Positions 23,063 through 34,281 of a stretch of 64,000 bases of DNA are shown here, piece after piece; the stretch's first letter is position 1; every line of letters starts with the position of its first letter. A program made the translations under genes and the position numbers. The notes beneath the pieces were generated by a model. The model saw only the letters and a list, made by a program, of their open reading frames with translations. It did not search any database and was not told where the DNA came from. Source of the DNA: Cornus controversa (Eukaryota; Streptophyta; Magnoliopsida; Cornales; Cornaceae); contig CM048845.1 in NCBI GenBank assembly GCA_026545225.1, forward strand, positions 62,042,533 to 62,106,532, in the 5' to 3' direction.

Positions 23063-23589
23063 TAGGGGTGCACACGGTCCGGATTGGTCCGGTTCTGGCA
23101 TTTTTTGGAACCAAACCGTATGGTCCGGTTCCACTAAAAATGGAACCGGACCGAACCGTTTAACCGTATGGAACCGGACCGAACCGAACCGCGAAGAACC
23201 GGTTTGGTCCGGTTCGGTTCCACGGTTCACCAACCTATAATTATAATACTTATAATTATAATATTATAAATATATTATAAGTATAATATTTCAAAAACAA
23301 ATATTGCAATTATATTATAATTATCGTATAATTATAATACTATAAGTATATAATAAGTAGAATATTTAAATATTAGATATAACATATTTTATATTTATAT
23401 ATATAGAAACGGTTCGGTCCGGTTCGGTTCGGTCCTAAGGGACCGAAAACCGTAACCGGACCGTTACTATACGGTTCCACAAAATTGGAACCGTGACCGA
23501 ACCGGACCGCAAAAAAACCGGACCGAATTGTCCGGTCCGGTCCGGTTCGGTTTGGATTCCCGGTTTGGACGGATTTTTGTGCACCCCTA
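23063..23589. mobile_element. hAT-type MITE, 527 bp, TSD CAAATAAC
   Basis: Perfect 12-base ends TAGGGGTGCACA and TGTGCACCCCTA are flanked by the identical eight bases CAAATAAC (23055-23062 and 23590-23597), the duplication length of hAT transposons. The arms are rich in GGTCCGGTTC / GAACCGGACC and complementary to each other, around an AT-rich core of TATAATTATAA repeats. There is no transposase. Open frames here are artefacts of the repeat. Confidence 0.92.
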
Positions 23590-23610
23590 CAAATAACGGG
23601 GTCACATCTA

Positions 23611-24175
23611 GGAAGCACAGATATTTCAAAAAAATTTATGTGGCCGTATCGAACACGTATTCAATATAGTCGGATACGTGTCTGATACTCTAAAAAAGTA
23701 TTTCAAATTATTTTTTAAAAATCGGATACGGCTAGAATACACGGGGGATATGACTGGGATACGAGGGATATGGCAGGATATGTTTAGGATACTTTTTGAG
23801 AGAAATTTGTAATTTTTTATTCTATAAAATGGGGCTGAGATTGTAATATTAAAAACTTTATAGGTTAGAAAATAAGGGTTATTTTATAATAAAACAAAAT
23901 TATTTGTAAAACCCTCAAGCAAGTGAGTCATTGTAAAGAATATTAGAAAAGATAGGAGATTTCTAGACTTTAACTTCTTATATTTTGTATAATTGCTTTA
24001 AGTATATTTATTGTATGGTTGAAGAATAAATTTAATATTTTATGTATAATATTATATTTTTATTTATTTGACGTATCATTCCCATGTCCATATCCTATTT
24101 TTTTATATTTTTCGCATCGCTATATTCGTATCATGTCGTATCCGTACCTTGTGTCCATGTCCGTGCTTCTTTGGG
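23611..24175. mobile_element. Possible Mutator-like MITE next to the hAT element
   Basis: The left end GGAAGCACAGATA and the complement of the right end (AGAAGCACGGACA) are similar. Flanks TCACATCTA (23602-23610) and TTACATCTA (24176-24184) agree at eight of nine bases, fitting a nine-base Mutator-type duplication. Both arms carry CGGATACGTGTCTGATAC / GTATCATGTCGTATCCGTAC type sequence. Related arms recur at 24320-24500 and 24790-24840, suggesting a second, more eroded copy. Class is inferred. Confidence 0.55.
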
Positions 24176-25725
24176 TTACATCTATCTATATGGTGGACGA
24201 TTTTTAAAACTTGCAATTCTACTTTGGCAATAAGATAAGAGCCCCACACAATATAGCTTATAATGATGTAATTTTGTGAAAAATAATTTAAGTTATGAAA
24301 ACGGATATTTTTACAAGAGTAGCGTACTCGTATTGGATACTTATTGGGTACGGATACTTTTCGAATATTCGCAAATACGTGTCTGATACTTACTAAACAT
24401 ATTCATAATTTTAAAATATATATTTTATTTCTAACACGTATATGATACTTTTTAGATACTTCAACCATATATCCTATACTTCTCAGATACTACAAAACAC
24501 ATTTCTAACAAGTTTTGAACATTAAAATGTAACTTTTTTAACAATAATATCATAGTATAATTGTTAAGAAAAGTTTAAATTTATTTTTTTTAAAAGTGTT
24601 TGAGATATATATCATAATTTTGTACAAATTTATCTATGCAACTTATGCAATATGATTCTTTAACTCTTATTTTGTTTGTTAATCATAAAATTTTATAAAG
24701 ATATGTTAATAACTCTATTTTTGTATATATAAAAATATAATTTATTATTTTTATATTGTTGTATTCTATCATACTTGTATCATGTGTTTTTAAAATTTGT
24801 TGTATCGCCGTACCTATATCGTATCGTACTTGTTGTGTGTTTTTAAAATTTATTGTAGGTGACGCGTTCATGGATTTAGAATTTGATTAATTTCTTAGGA
24901 CATACACGATGACTTTTGTTTCTGAAATTTTAAAAATGTTTGCGCTAAAGTACTCTGGAGATGATGTCTGTTTGAAATTAATTAAGATAGTATACACACG
25001 TGACATTTGTATGTTAGAGGTGGAGTGGGTTCACAAGGCCTGTTTTAGGAAGGACATGAGTAGCCTAAGTAGTATGAGAGATGAACCACTAGTACTACAG
25101 CTTGAGGTCTGGTCAGAGAATATATGCTTTACTATGCTAGGGTGGCACCAACATTTTCTGTGATAATTTCATATTGGACTTATCAGCAGAAGATGGTGAT
25201 TAAGGAGTTTTGCATTAAATTTTATTCATGACATACATCATTTGCATTTAGTAGTTCTTGCTTGTGCTTTAGCATAATATGCAAGTGATGCATTTTATTA
25301 GAATATTTATGCATGTACAATTCATATATTGATATTATATTTTTCATGCAAGCATAAATTATCGTTGTTTGAGTTGGTTAACAAACTTTAGTAATGTAGT
25401 AAAAGATAAAATAATATATTTAATGTCTTAAAATTATTGATAATTTTTCTTATTGAGTCCAATTTATTATAATGATAATGCATATTAAATAACGTAACAA
25501 TTTAATCTTATATTAAGAATATCTATATTTTGTTTACTTGGCCGTGTAGCTCATCATTCCACTCTTAACCTTTTTCAGGTCTAGAAAAGAAGTATTAATG
25601 AAGCTGGTGACTGATTTCCTCGATTTCAATTGCAACATTGTTATTTGTTTATAGGAACGGAAAACTTAAAAGAAGTTTCATTTCCCTCTCTTTGAATTAT
25701 GTTTAAACCTTTGTGTATGACTCTC

Positions 25726-26500
25726 TATTGTTAAAAAGGAGGGTTTTGGTGCAACAAATTGCTTAAAGAAAAGTCAAAAAATTAATGCACCAAGAACATT
25801 CAAACTGAGAGAATAGATTCTAGTCCCTTAATATCACTCTTGGCCTAATCTTAGAATACAAGAATCAATTCCTTCTCCCAGTCTTTTTTCTATATATTTT
25901 CTCTTTATTTTTTGTTATCTTTATACTAATAATTTGTAATCCCCTCCTTGATTTCTTCCTTCGTTTTCTCCTCATTATGGGGAAGTTAATGTTTATCTCT
26001 CTCATTGTGGGGGTGAGGTCTGCGTTTATTTCTCTCCCTACTAACCTAGTGGGGTTAAGGTCTGTTATTCCCATTGACCTAGTAAAGTAGGCTTAGTTTT
26101 GACACGTGTCTCTTCTTGACTTGATGACGTTTCGTACACATGTCATATATATTCTTATTTGTGGGGAATATCCCTTCACATTTTACTCCCAATTCCTTCT
26201 TATTAAGAAACGGTTGAAATTAGAAGCAATTAAATGGTCTGATAAAACCTTTCAACCGAAGAGTTAAGTTATTTTTGGAGACTAAAAATTAGACTGTGGT
26301 GAAACTTGACTACCATTGTGCCCATTTTATAGGCATGATCGTCTTCGTCTTCAATCATTTTCTTGATTTTGAGTTGGATATGAGGACTTGCTCTTTCCGC
26401 GGTCTCCCACTTTGCTTCATTGGTTTAAGGCTTCTGGAACTTTCGATCGAGGTCAGTATCTATTTCTTTTATTCCCTGCATTTCCTTATTTTTTTTCCTA
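25726..26500. other. Non-coding stretch before a gypsy-type fossil
   Basis: Pyrimidine-rich sequence with GGGGTTAAGGTCTG / GGGGTGAGGTCTGCG repeats and an ACACGTGTCTC box. It may be leader or LTR sequence of the following fossil, but no second copy is present to prove it. Confidence 0.4.
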
Positions 26501-28500
26501 CCGTTTCTTAACTTCATGGATAAGGATAAGGAAAGATCATTTTCTCCAAGTTCCTCCACTCCCTTTCCTTCCAATGACGAGTTTCCCCTAGTTGAGTGAC
26601 TATCTTTTAATTTAGGTTAACTTCGAAAAGAATGCTAGGTCCCTGAGGAAGTTACCCTTAGGGAATACCCTCATACTTTTAATTTTCGAAGTGGTGAAGA
26701 TGTGGGGGAAGATGAGATGCTATTTTTCTCGAAACATCTGTATATATTTAGGTTTCCCCTTCACCCATTCTATCATTTAGTTTTATCTAATTTGCGTCTT
26801 TGCCCTTGCAAGTTAACCCTAATTTGTTTGGGATTTCGTCAACCCTTGTTGTTTCAAACCGAATGAGAAATATAAATCTTGGTCTATCAAACCTTCTGAC
26901 TTGTTACAACGTAGTTAAGAAACATGAAAAAAAAAGCTCATTACCACCTTTTTCCAAAAAAGAATAAAGCCATCTATCATGACAATCCTTCTTCTGAGAA
27001 GTTTTGGAGAGGTCAAATTATAGTTGTAGGGGGCACATGGAAGATTAGTTCTTCTGCTGATATTTCAAGAAATTTGACTCATTAGGTATTCCCCCTTACT
27101 CCTATCCTCATCTTGTTAGTTACTATATATTGTCTCGTATGCGACGTTCATCTTTTTAACTTCATTTATAAATTCACTACTATAGTCATAGACATCATTC
27201 CTTCTTTTGAAGTTAAGAATAGCCTTGATTATCTACAGCAACGCGTGTGGAATCAACGTTCGTCCATTTCATCGATTCTTTCTTCTGAAAACTTGAGAAA
27301 TATAACTGGGATAATTTTTGTGACCACTGAAATGCAGATTCCTCACTTTGTCCCTCCCACAAATGCTCCTCTTTCCGAGGAAGAGAAAGAAAGAGTTTCC
27401 AACTTACAGAAGATGGCAACTGGAGAGAGATCTGTTAGCAAAAGGGTTATCAATCAAGAGGATTCTGAAGGGGATAAATTTGTTTCCAAACAGCCAAGGC
27501 TTATAATTGGGATTGAGGAGAACCTAGCTCCCTTGGAGGCTCCAAAAAATAGACTAACTGAAAAGGAAAGGCAAGTTACTAGATAGAAATGTGGTGGTTT
27601 TGATCAACTTGGGTCAAGTTCTTCATGTGGGATACCTTGGGCTACACTCCTAAAGAGATCTAATGGCACCTTGATATCGTCTAATGGCACTATGGTTGGT
27701 GGTTCTGAGGCTTATCTTGTCATGGTTAGGGGAGTTTGGACCCCTAAGGACAGGGTCATGTAGAAGAATATACCTTATAAGGAGCTTATTGCTAAAGCTC
27801 CAACTAGTGTTGTAGAGGTATTTGTTTATTCACAGACTTTATTCTTCTCTCTTTTGATATTTCTTCTGTTTAATTATTCCCTTTTTGTAGACCATGTACC
27901 ATGTCACGGTTCTTGTGAAAACAGAAGAGACAAAAACGGCAAAAGAGAAACTGAAGAAAACCGAGGAAGATCTAGAACATGCCAATAAAACCATCAAGAA
28001 GTTACAAGCAGAGATAGATACTCAGAAGGCCGAGTATAATAGGGTTTTCAATGCTGCTTTAAATGGAAGAAGCTCAAGCTTTATAGGGATGCTAAGATCA
28101 AGCAGCTTTAGAACTCCATTACAACACTATTCAATCTTGTTAACAAGTTTAAGGGGCAAAGCCTTTCTATGATAGATAAGTCAAGATTTTAATGTTGAGG
28201 ATCGGCAAAGCTTTCAAATATGCTTTTGGCTTAGCTCTTCTTCCAGAAGCTAATTGGGTGATCAAGAGTCCTAATGATTATGATGGGGCAATATAGGTGG
28301 AAGTCCTTGGCAATATTTTGATCCTGAGCCTACTGTAGCTGAAAAGGTTTTTGAGGAATTTGTCTCTGTTACCCATATTCCTGCTGATGGATCTGATCAC
28401 ATTCTCGCTCTTTTCACTAAGCCCAATGTTATGGAACCTTCCTCTTCTCATCAAAAGGAATTTGTTGATCCCTCTTCTTAGCTGGTGTGTATTTATTCCT
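26500..28500 (+). pseudogene. Fossil ORF of a putative gypsy-type element (Transposase_28-like)
   Basis: A plus-strand coding trace starts near 26517 (MDKDKERSFS-like, Ser/Pro-rich). It shows the core FPLHPF...CPCKLT of plant proteins labelled putative gypsy-type transposon, then a Glu/Lys-rich part (LSEEEKERV) and a coiled coil (27900-28040, TAKEKLKKTEEDL). An intron with good borders is visible (GAGG|GTATTTG near 27820 to TTGTAG|ACC near 27890). Such ORFs travel with Tat/Ogre-like LTR elements. The region is broken several times and has no reverse transcriptase nearby on this strand. Confidence 0.6.
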
Positions 28501-28689
28501 TCTCTCCTTCTTTTTCTTTTAAAGAATGTAATCTTTTTATGCCATTTAGGATATAAATGGATGTAATTTCTTTTAAAGATCATTCATTAAGTAATTAACC
28601 TTTTCTTTTTTCTCTGATGCTACTATCTGGATGTTTTCCTGTTAGTGGATCTATTGACCTTGCTTTCACATTACAATTGTGAATAATCC

Positions 28690-29047
28690 CACCAAAAGAG
28701 TCGAGTCTTCACCGATAGTTGCTCAATGTCACTTCATTTATTTGGTGATCAGCTTTATGGCATTTCATTGTAACTTCATCATTTTTGGTGATTGGCTTAG
28801 CTGGGTTGCCTGCCATTTGATTAGCGATCGACTTTACTTAGACGTCCACTGTAGTATTTTTCTTCAAGTGTTCAATCTTTTGGACTTATTATATTTCTTT
28901 TGTCGATCAGCCCATTTATGTTGTTTGACTAATTGATTTATTATTTTCAAGTGATCAACCACTTAATTTATCCTTTCTTTTTTACAATCGGATTACTTGG
29001 CCTTTGTCACTTTGATTCATCTTTTCTCATGACCAGCTTGCTTATGT
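28690..29047 (+). repeat. Imperfect minisatellite, left half
   Basis: Degenerate units of about 70-90 bases follow a pattern like GCCACTTAATTTRTCTTTT, GCGATYGRCTTAYTTATGCC. The array continues after the solo LTR at 32126-32400 (GCCACTTAATTTGTCTTTTC, GGCAATTGACTTACTTATGC). It is non-coding. Tandem repeats in 3' untranslated parts of Tat/Ogre elements are known, and this may be one. Confidence 0.6.
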
Positions 29048-29052
29048 CATTC

Positions 29053-32000
29053 TGTAAGAATCGTGGTCATTATTTGCTGATTTTTTATTATTTTCATTTA
29101 TTATCATATTAATGCTTTAAATAACTATTTATGTGTTTTAAATGTAAAATACATGTTTGGAGACTTGAATAGAGGTCCAGTGAAGTTTTTGGAGCGTTTG
29201 GCAAAAGTTGACTTTTTCGGGTCCGGTTAACCCGAAAAAGTATTTGACGGGTTACGGAGTTGATTTCATGTCAATCGGAGTTACAAAACTTAAAAACTGA
29301 GCTTAGGAAGGTTTAGTAAAAAAGTAGTGGTATCTTTATAAATAAGTGGAGGTTAAATTCTACAAATAGCAAGAGAATGATCCAACCCTCAATTCTCATT
29401 CTATTCATCCGAATGGTGAGACGATATATATATTTCTATATAGCCATATCTTCTTCTTCACTTCTCAAATGAATTAGAATATATTGGAGTGAGAATTGAG
29501 TGATAACGAAGAAGAGAAAAATGGTCTATGCGTTGAGGGCTTGAGATTGATCCGTCCAGAATTGATTTTGGAGAAACTTAGTTTTTGTAAAAATTGGGGA
29601 AATCATTTGGAAGCTCTTCCAAATTGAGGTAGGGATGCCTAACCCATAAAATTTGGGGTTTTGGTGAGTATATTGGTTGTCTATAGCAACCAATTGGCTA
29701 TGTATGTAATACCCCGCTCATATTGTTCGCTTTGGGCTCAGCCCATACGGTTTTGCTTTTGGGTTTTACCCCTAAAAGGCCTCATACCATTTGAAGAGAG
29801 CAAACTATATATAAGCACATCCCCTTCTCCACACTCAGGCGATGTGGGATTGAGCACCCTAGACCCTGTCAGTGTGGTAGCTCAGCCCAGTGTCTCTTTT
29901 TGTACCCGCCCACATCACACCCGTCCACAAGGGTTAGTACAATCCACCCCCCTATGAGGCCCGACGTCCTCGTCAACACACTTCCGGCTGGGTTCAGACT
30001 CTGATACCAACTGTAATACCCCGCTCCAACACATGGTATGATATTGTCCGCTTTGGGCCTAAGCCTGCACAGTTTTGTTCTTGAATTTTACCCCAAAAGG
30101 TCTTATACCATTTGGAGAGAACACACTACATATAAGCACATCCCCTTCTTCACACCCAAGCGATGTGGGATTGAGCACCCTGTACTCTGTTAGTGTGGTA
30201 ACTCAACCCAGTATCTCTTTTTGCACCCGCCCACATCACACCCGTCTACAAGGGTTACTACAATGTGGGTTTAATTAGATATTTTTTAATATCAAAGTAT
30301 GCTAAATTATTCCATTTAGTGAATTATCAATGTTAATTGATGTGGTTGCATGTTTATAATTGCCTTAGATGAGTATATAAGCATGTTGAGATTGAGTTGT
30401 GGAGTAACTATGTGAATTCTTGTGTATATGTGAATGTGACACCTATGTGCTTGTTAAAATTTCTTGGAAACATATCTAAATATGAAACATGATTAATTAT
30501 ATATCTAAGTGATATACATGGTGCAACATGTGAAATATGTACAATATGACAAGTACGTGAGACTTATGTAAAAATTGTACAAGTATGATGATTAAATGTT
30601 ATATCGACTTGAATCGCATGTGTACATTTATTATGAGCATTTGAATCCATCTTCATTCATTGGGAAATGCATGATGAGGGTGGTGAGTTCAATTGGGGCG
30701 GTAAAGTCCACTTGGTAAATGGTGAGGCATTCCTGTAAAAGCAACCCTCGTGAGGTCTTCCAGTAAAGGTAACCCTCGTGGATTGATGTGTAGTGAGGTA
30801 TTCCAATAAAGGTAACCCTTATGAAGTGATCTGGTAAAGAAACTTCGGTTAGGTGGGATTAGTCATCCAAAGGAATTGGAGATCAATGGATGTGCGAAGA
30901 GGATGAGGGAGTTTCACATGTCATGTGGCATTACACTTTGCTTATGATATAGTTGTGATATGTAGATAGTTACTTAACATGATTAAATGCAAATGTATGT
31001 TTTCGTGATATTCACGGTACTTACGAAATTATGTTTTAGACATTCCTACTGAGCGTGTGGTTGCTCATCCTATGAGGATTAATATTTTTCAAAAAATGAA
31101 AAAGAGGTGGTGGAGACTCCCCAACGGTAGAGTTGGCGTGGAACAGGTTGATTTCATATAAAGACTCTGTTATTTCTTTATTTGAATGGATGTCTGGATT
31201 ATGGACTATATGCATGTGACCAACATGTAATGACCATTTATGTTCGAGAACATGTATTAGTTATACTTTATGGCTGTATACGTTTAAATACGTTTTTAAG
31301 TATGTGTTATTCATGACTTATGATTTCATGTATATAAGAATGGTAGAATGCTAGATGTTTAAATGATGACTCTTTAATTATGTTTATTTCCATATGTATG
31401 AACTTGTAAGAATTGTTGTATTGATGTATATGTGAAACGTAATGTGTAAATGTGTTAAGGATGGATGTTGGACCAAAAATGACCAAAGTGAGAGGTTACA
31501 AGATTTTCTGCAGAGACAGGTTTCGATTGTGTGAAACCTCTATTTCGCATGATCGAGATTTTTGATTGTGCAAAACCTCAGTTTCGATTATGCAAAAAAT
31601 TGCAAAGTTGTGGAGTGTCAAAAGTCTTGAGAGTTTCGATAGTACTTCGATAGAACCTTGATCATGCGAAATCAAGGTTTCGATTGTGAGAACAGAACTT
31701 CGATTGTGCAAAAATGTGATTTCGATCGTGCGAAGCCAATGGAGATTGTGAGTTTTAAAAAGGGACTTATGCATGTTTATTTTCAATAAGGGACATGTCT
31801 AAAGGACTTAAATTGTCTATGTATGCATGTACATTGTAATTACTGTATAGAGAATGTTTCCGCTAATTTTGAGGTCACAACTTAGATCGTTGACCATTAT
31901 AGTATATCTGGTGAGGGATTAATGTGTTTGACAAATGTAAAAACTTTCGTTGTATGTAATGAGCCCAGTGATCCGAATAAGAACCGAGGGTGATATTAGT

Positions 32001-32120
32001 AGTAATTTGTCATGGTTGTCTGGGTCGTGGAGTGACGATTGGGCAATCGTGACACCTCACTACCCGGGGTTTAGGCTTGGACCGGAGGAGTCCCGGTGGT
32101 CCAAAATTCGGGGTGTGACA
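29053..32120 (+). mobile_element. Solo LTR, Tekay/Del-like, containing a TRIM
   Basis: A single block runs from TGTAAGAATCGTGG to TTCGGGGTGTGACA, the characteristic end of long LTRs of the Tekay/Del chromovirus group. Flanks CATTC (29048-29052) and CGTTC (32121-32125) agree at four of five bases, and minisatellite sequence resumes on both sides. No gag or pol lies inside, so it is a solo LTR of about 2.5 kb once the nested 558-bp TRIM is set aside. Between about 31500 and 31760 it carries repeated TTTCGATTGTGCGAAA-like near-palindromes. Confidence 0.75.
29705..30262 (-). mobile_element. TRIM retrotransposon, 558 bp, nested in the solo LTR
   Basis: Two direct repeats (29705-29941 and 30012-30262) share TGTAATACCCCGCTC, CATATAAGCACATCCCCTTC-like and GATGTGGGATTGAGCACCCT blocks. 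They enclose only 70 bases with a tRNA-iMet primer site (minus strand TTGGTATCAGAG, within 29997-30011) and a G-rich tract (TAGGGGGGTGGATT). The flanking five bases are ATGTA and ATGTG. It has no coding capacity, as normal for TRIMs. The LTRs differ at roughly one base in seven or eight by eye. Confidence 0.9.
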
Positions 32121-32125
32121 CGTTC

Positions 32126-32400
32126 AGCCGCCACTTAATTTGTCTTTTCTGGCAATTGACTTACTTATGCCATTTTGCCACTTAAATTATTTTTTCTAGC
32201 GATTGTCTTATCTGTGCCATTCTTTTGGCTATCTACTTATTTGAGTTTAATTTATCTTTTTTGGGTATCAACCTATCTGATTTGTTTGACACTTAATTTG
32301 TCTTTTATGGCGATCGGCATTTGTGTAGTTTGCCACTTAATTTTTATTTTCTAACAATCAGATTATTCGTGTCGTTTTCCATTTTGATCATATTTTTGGC
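32126..32400 (+). repeat. Imperfect minisatellite, right half
   Basis: Continuation of the 28690-29047 array beyond the solo LTR, with GCCACTTAATTTGTC and GGCGATCGGC-type units. It shows the LTR entered a pre-existing repeat. Confidence 0.6.
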
Positions 32401-33099
32401 TTTAATTATTTATTTTCTTTCTTATCTTTATGATATGCCATCCCACATGCTTTAAAGGATGGAAGATCTTTTTTCCTATATGGGATCATTATTACTGTTT
32501 CGAGTTCACTTGAAAAGGGCTGAACTTCTTAAGCTTGTCATTTGGGCTAATTTTTATTTGATGTGGGTTCATTTTTGCCCCCATTGTAATTTGTAAGCAC
32601 AGTTTCACAAACTACGCCCCTATGCAGGATACTCAGACCTCGTAAGCTTCTATTTGCTCAAATAATTTATTTTTATTTCATTGACGCTTAAAGTCCTTAA
32701 TTCTAAATGAGCTTTACATGCTTAAAATTTTAAAAATAAAAATAACTAGTGCTTCCTTTATTTTAGCCGAAAAGAGGGGGTTACACGGGGTACCTTGTCC
32801 AGTACGTGGTTTTCTTGAATTCCTTTTCCTTTTCTTCGTGATAATCCTTTAGGATAATCTTCTTTTGAGTAGCTTTTCTCAAGGGATTCATCTTTTAATT
32901 GTCTTTTCTTCATCAGAATCATTTGGGATAATCTTCTATTGAGTATCTTGTCTCAGGGAATTCATCTCTCAATTGTTGTCGCACTTCCTTTCTTTGGTCT
33001 AACACTTCTTTCAATTTCTCATATTCAGACCATTTACATAGTGCAATCACATAACATTTCTTTGATGCTACCTAATCACCTAAGATGTCAATTGCTTCC
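32401..33099. other. Non-coding stretch between fossils
   Basis: No gene. A purine tract AAAAGAGGGGG (near 32770) followed by TTACACGGGG could be a polypurine tract and LTR edge of the plus-strand fossil, but no second LTR proves it. A short duplicated phrase (GATAATC, TTTTGAGTA, TCAAGGGATTCATCT) occurs at 32850-32960. Confidence 0.4.
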
Positions 33100-34270
33100 C
33101 TTCTATTCGGATATACATATCGCATTTGTTGATAGAGTGTAGAAGGTACTCGATGCAGTATGTGGATCCATCATCTTCCAATGATCAAATTATAAGAAGA
33201 GCTGACATCTACGATGACAAAATGTTCAGTTAATGTCTTGGCTACAAAAGTAACCGAAAGTTCAACTATTCCGGTAGGTGTTACTTGCTTCCCATCAAAT
33301 CCTATTAGGGGTTCATTTGATGGAAAGCCCAAAATGCTAGTATGTTAACACTGCTTCCGTCATTAACCAACACTCTTTTTAATACACAATTGGCTATCAT
33401 TAGGCTGATCACTAGGGGATCTTCGTGTGGCATTTTTACTTTCTTTAAGTCATCAGTTGTGAAGGTAATTGCCACGTTTGCTGTATGATTCCATACTAAA
33501 TTTACTCCCCTTGCATTTTGCAGTTTTTGTGCCTGTCGGAGTCACAATTACTTGTACCTTCACTATCCTATTCTAGCTCTGATCGCCCATGAATGACATT
33601 GATGACCCTCACCGGTTGGGCGTTCAGCTGGTTGTTTTGCCTTTGTGGTGATCGGTTTGGCTTTACTTGATCTTTGACTTATAAGTATTCGGTTAGCTCC
33701 CTTTTGGCTAATAAAGCTTTGACTTGCCTTCTCATGTTTCTGTAGTCGTTCATCTGGTGGCCATAGTTGCTATAAAAGGCATAATACTTAGTTCGATCTA
33801 TTTGTTCCATTGGTTGCCTCATTACAAGTGGGGCATGAAAAATGCCATTGGTTTTGTTTTTCTAGTACAATCTTGCTAGACTTGTCCTTAACGGGGTGAT
33901 CTTTTCTTCATCCCTCTATCTTTTCTTTTATGCTTTGTTAGTTAATGATGAGGTGTTTCTAGATGACTCTGACGTAGAGATTTACTCCTTCGTCTAGTTC
34001 CCTATGTTGATCAATGTGGAGCATTGTAGAGAAAAATTTTTACCATAGAAACATTGAATTTTTTTTCTGGTAGCATCGCTATTATACAGGTTTCAACTGT
34101 TGCGATAAGGTTGTAGCCATCTATCATTGACATTTTGAGGTTGAAATGTGTGAAGAATGCCTTTAGGCTTTCCTGGTATTATTCATTTTAAACCACTGCT
34201 CCTTATTCACCTCAACAAAATTTGTAATTGCCTTGTTAATAAGTTCTGGATTACCTCAGAATTTGTAGGG
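33100..34270 (-). pseudogene. gag C-terminus and protease fossil, Tat/Ogre-like gypsy
   Basis: On the minus strand there is a knuckle-like YGHQMNDYRNMRRQVKALL segment (about 33720). It is followed by DPLVISLMIANC and RVLVNDGSSVNIL, the protease active-site region of Tat-type elements, and then GFDGKQVTPTGIVELSVTF and SSSYNLIIGR. The orientation is opposite to the fossil ORF at 26.5-28.5 kb, so it belongs to another element. It is broken and ends at a SIRE-like LTR at 34282. Confidence 0.75.
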
Positions 34271-34281
34271 AGAAAGTTTTG

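Larger units (their letters stand above)
22850..25725 (+). pseudogene. Eroded second copy of the ankyrin gene's 3' flank, split by inserts
   Basis: Two segments align with the DNA after the ankyrin gene. 22858-22965 (GGGAGATCAAAAGATCAATC ... CAATTAGTTGTAA) matches 15860-15930. 25470-25720 (CATATTAAATAACGTAAC, GTGTAGCTCATCATTCCACT, TTTTTCAGGTCTAG, TTTCATTTCCCTCTCTTTGA) matches 15928-16200. About 2.5 kb of inserted DNA separates them. No ankyrin or PGG coding sequence is recognisable upstream, so only the downstream flank of a former tandem duplicate survives. Confidence 0.75.

Noticed and set aside
23028-23629. Open frames rich in NRTEPN/TGPDR on both strands
   Set aside because: They are translations of the GGTTCGGTCC repeats of the hAT-type MITE, not genes.
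24909-25163. 84-aa open frame in the ankyrin relic gap
   Set aside because: No recognisable domain, no matching sequence at the intact gene, and no sign of splicing or promoter.
29705-30262. Possible Cassandra element carrying a 5S rRNA promoter
   Set aside because: The TRIM layout fits, but I do not find the 5S internal control boxes, so it is called only a TRIM.
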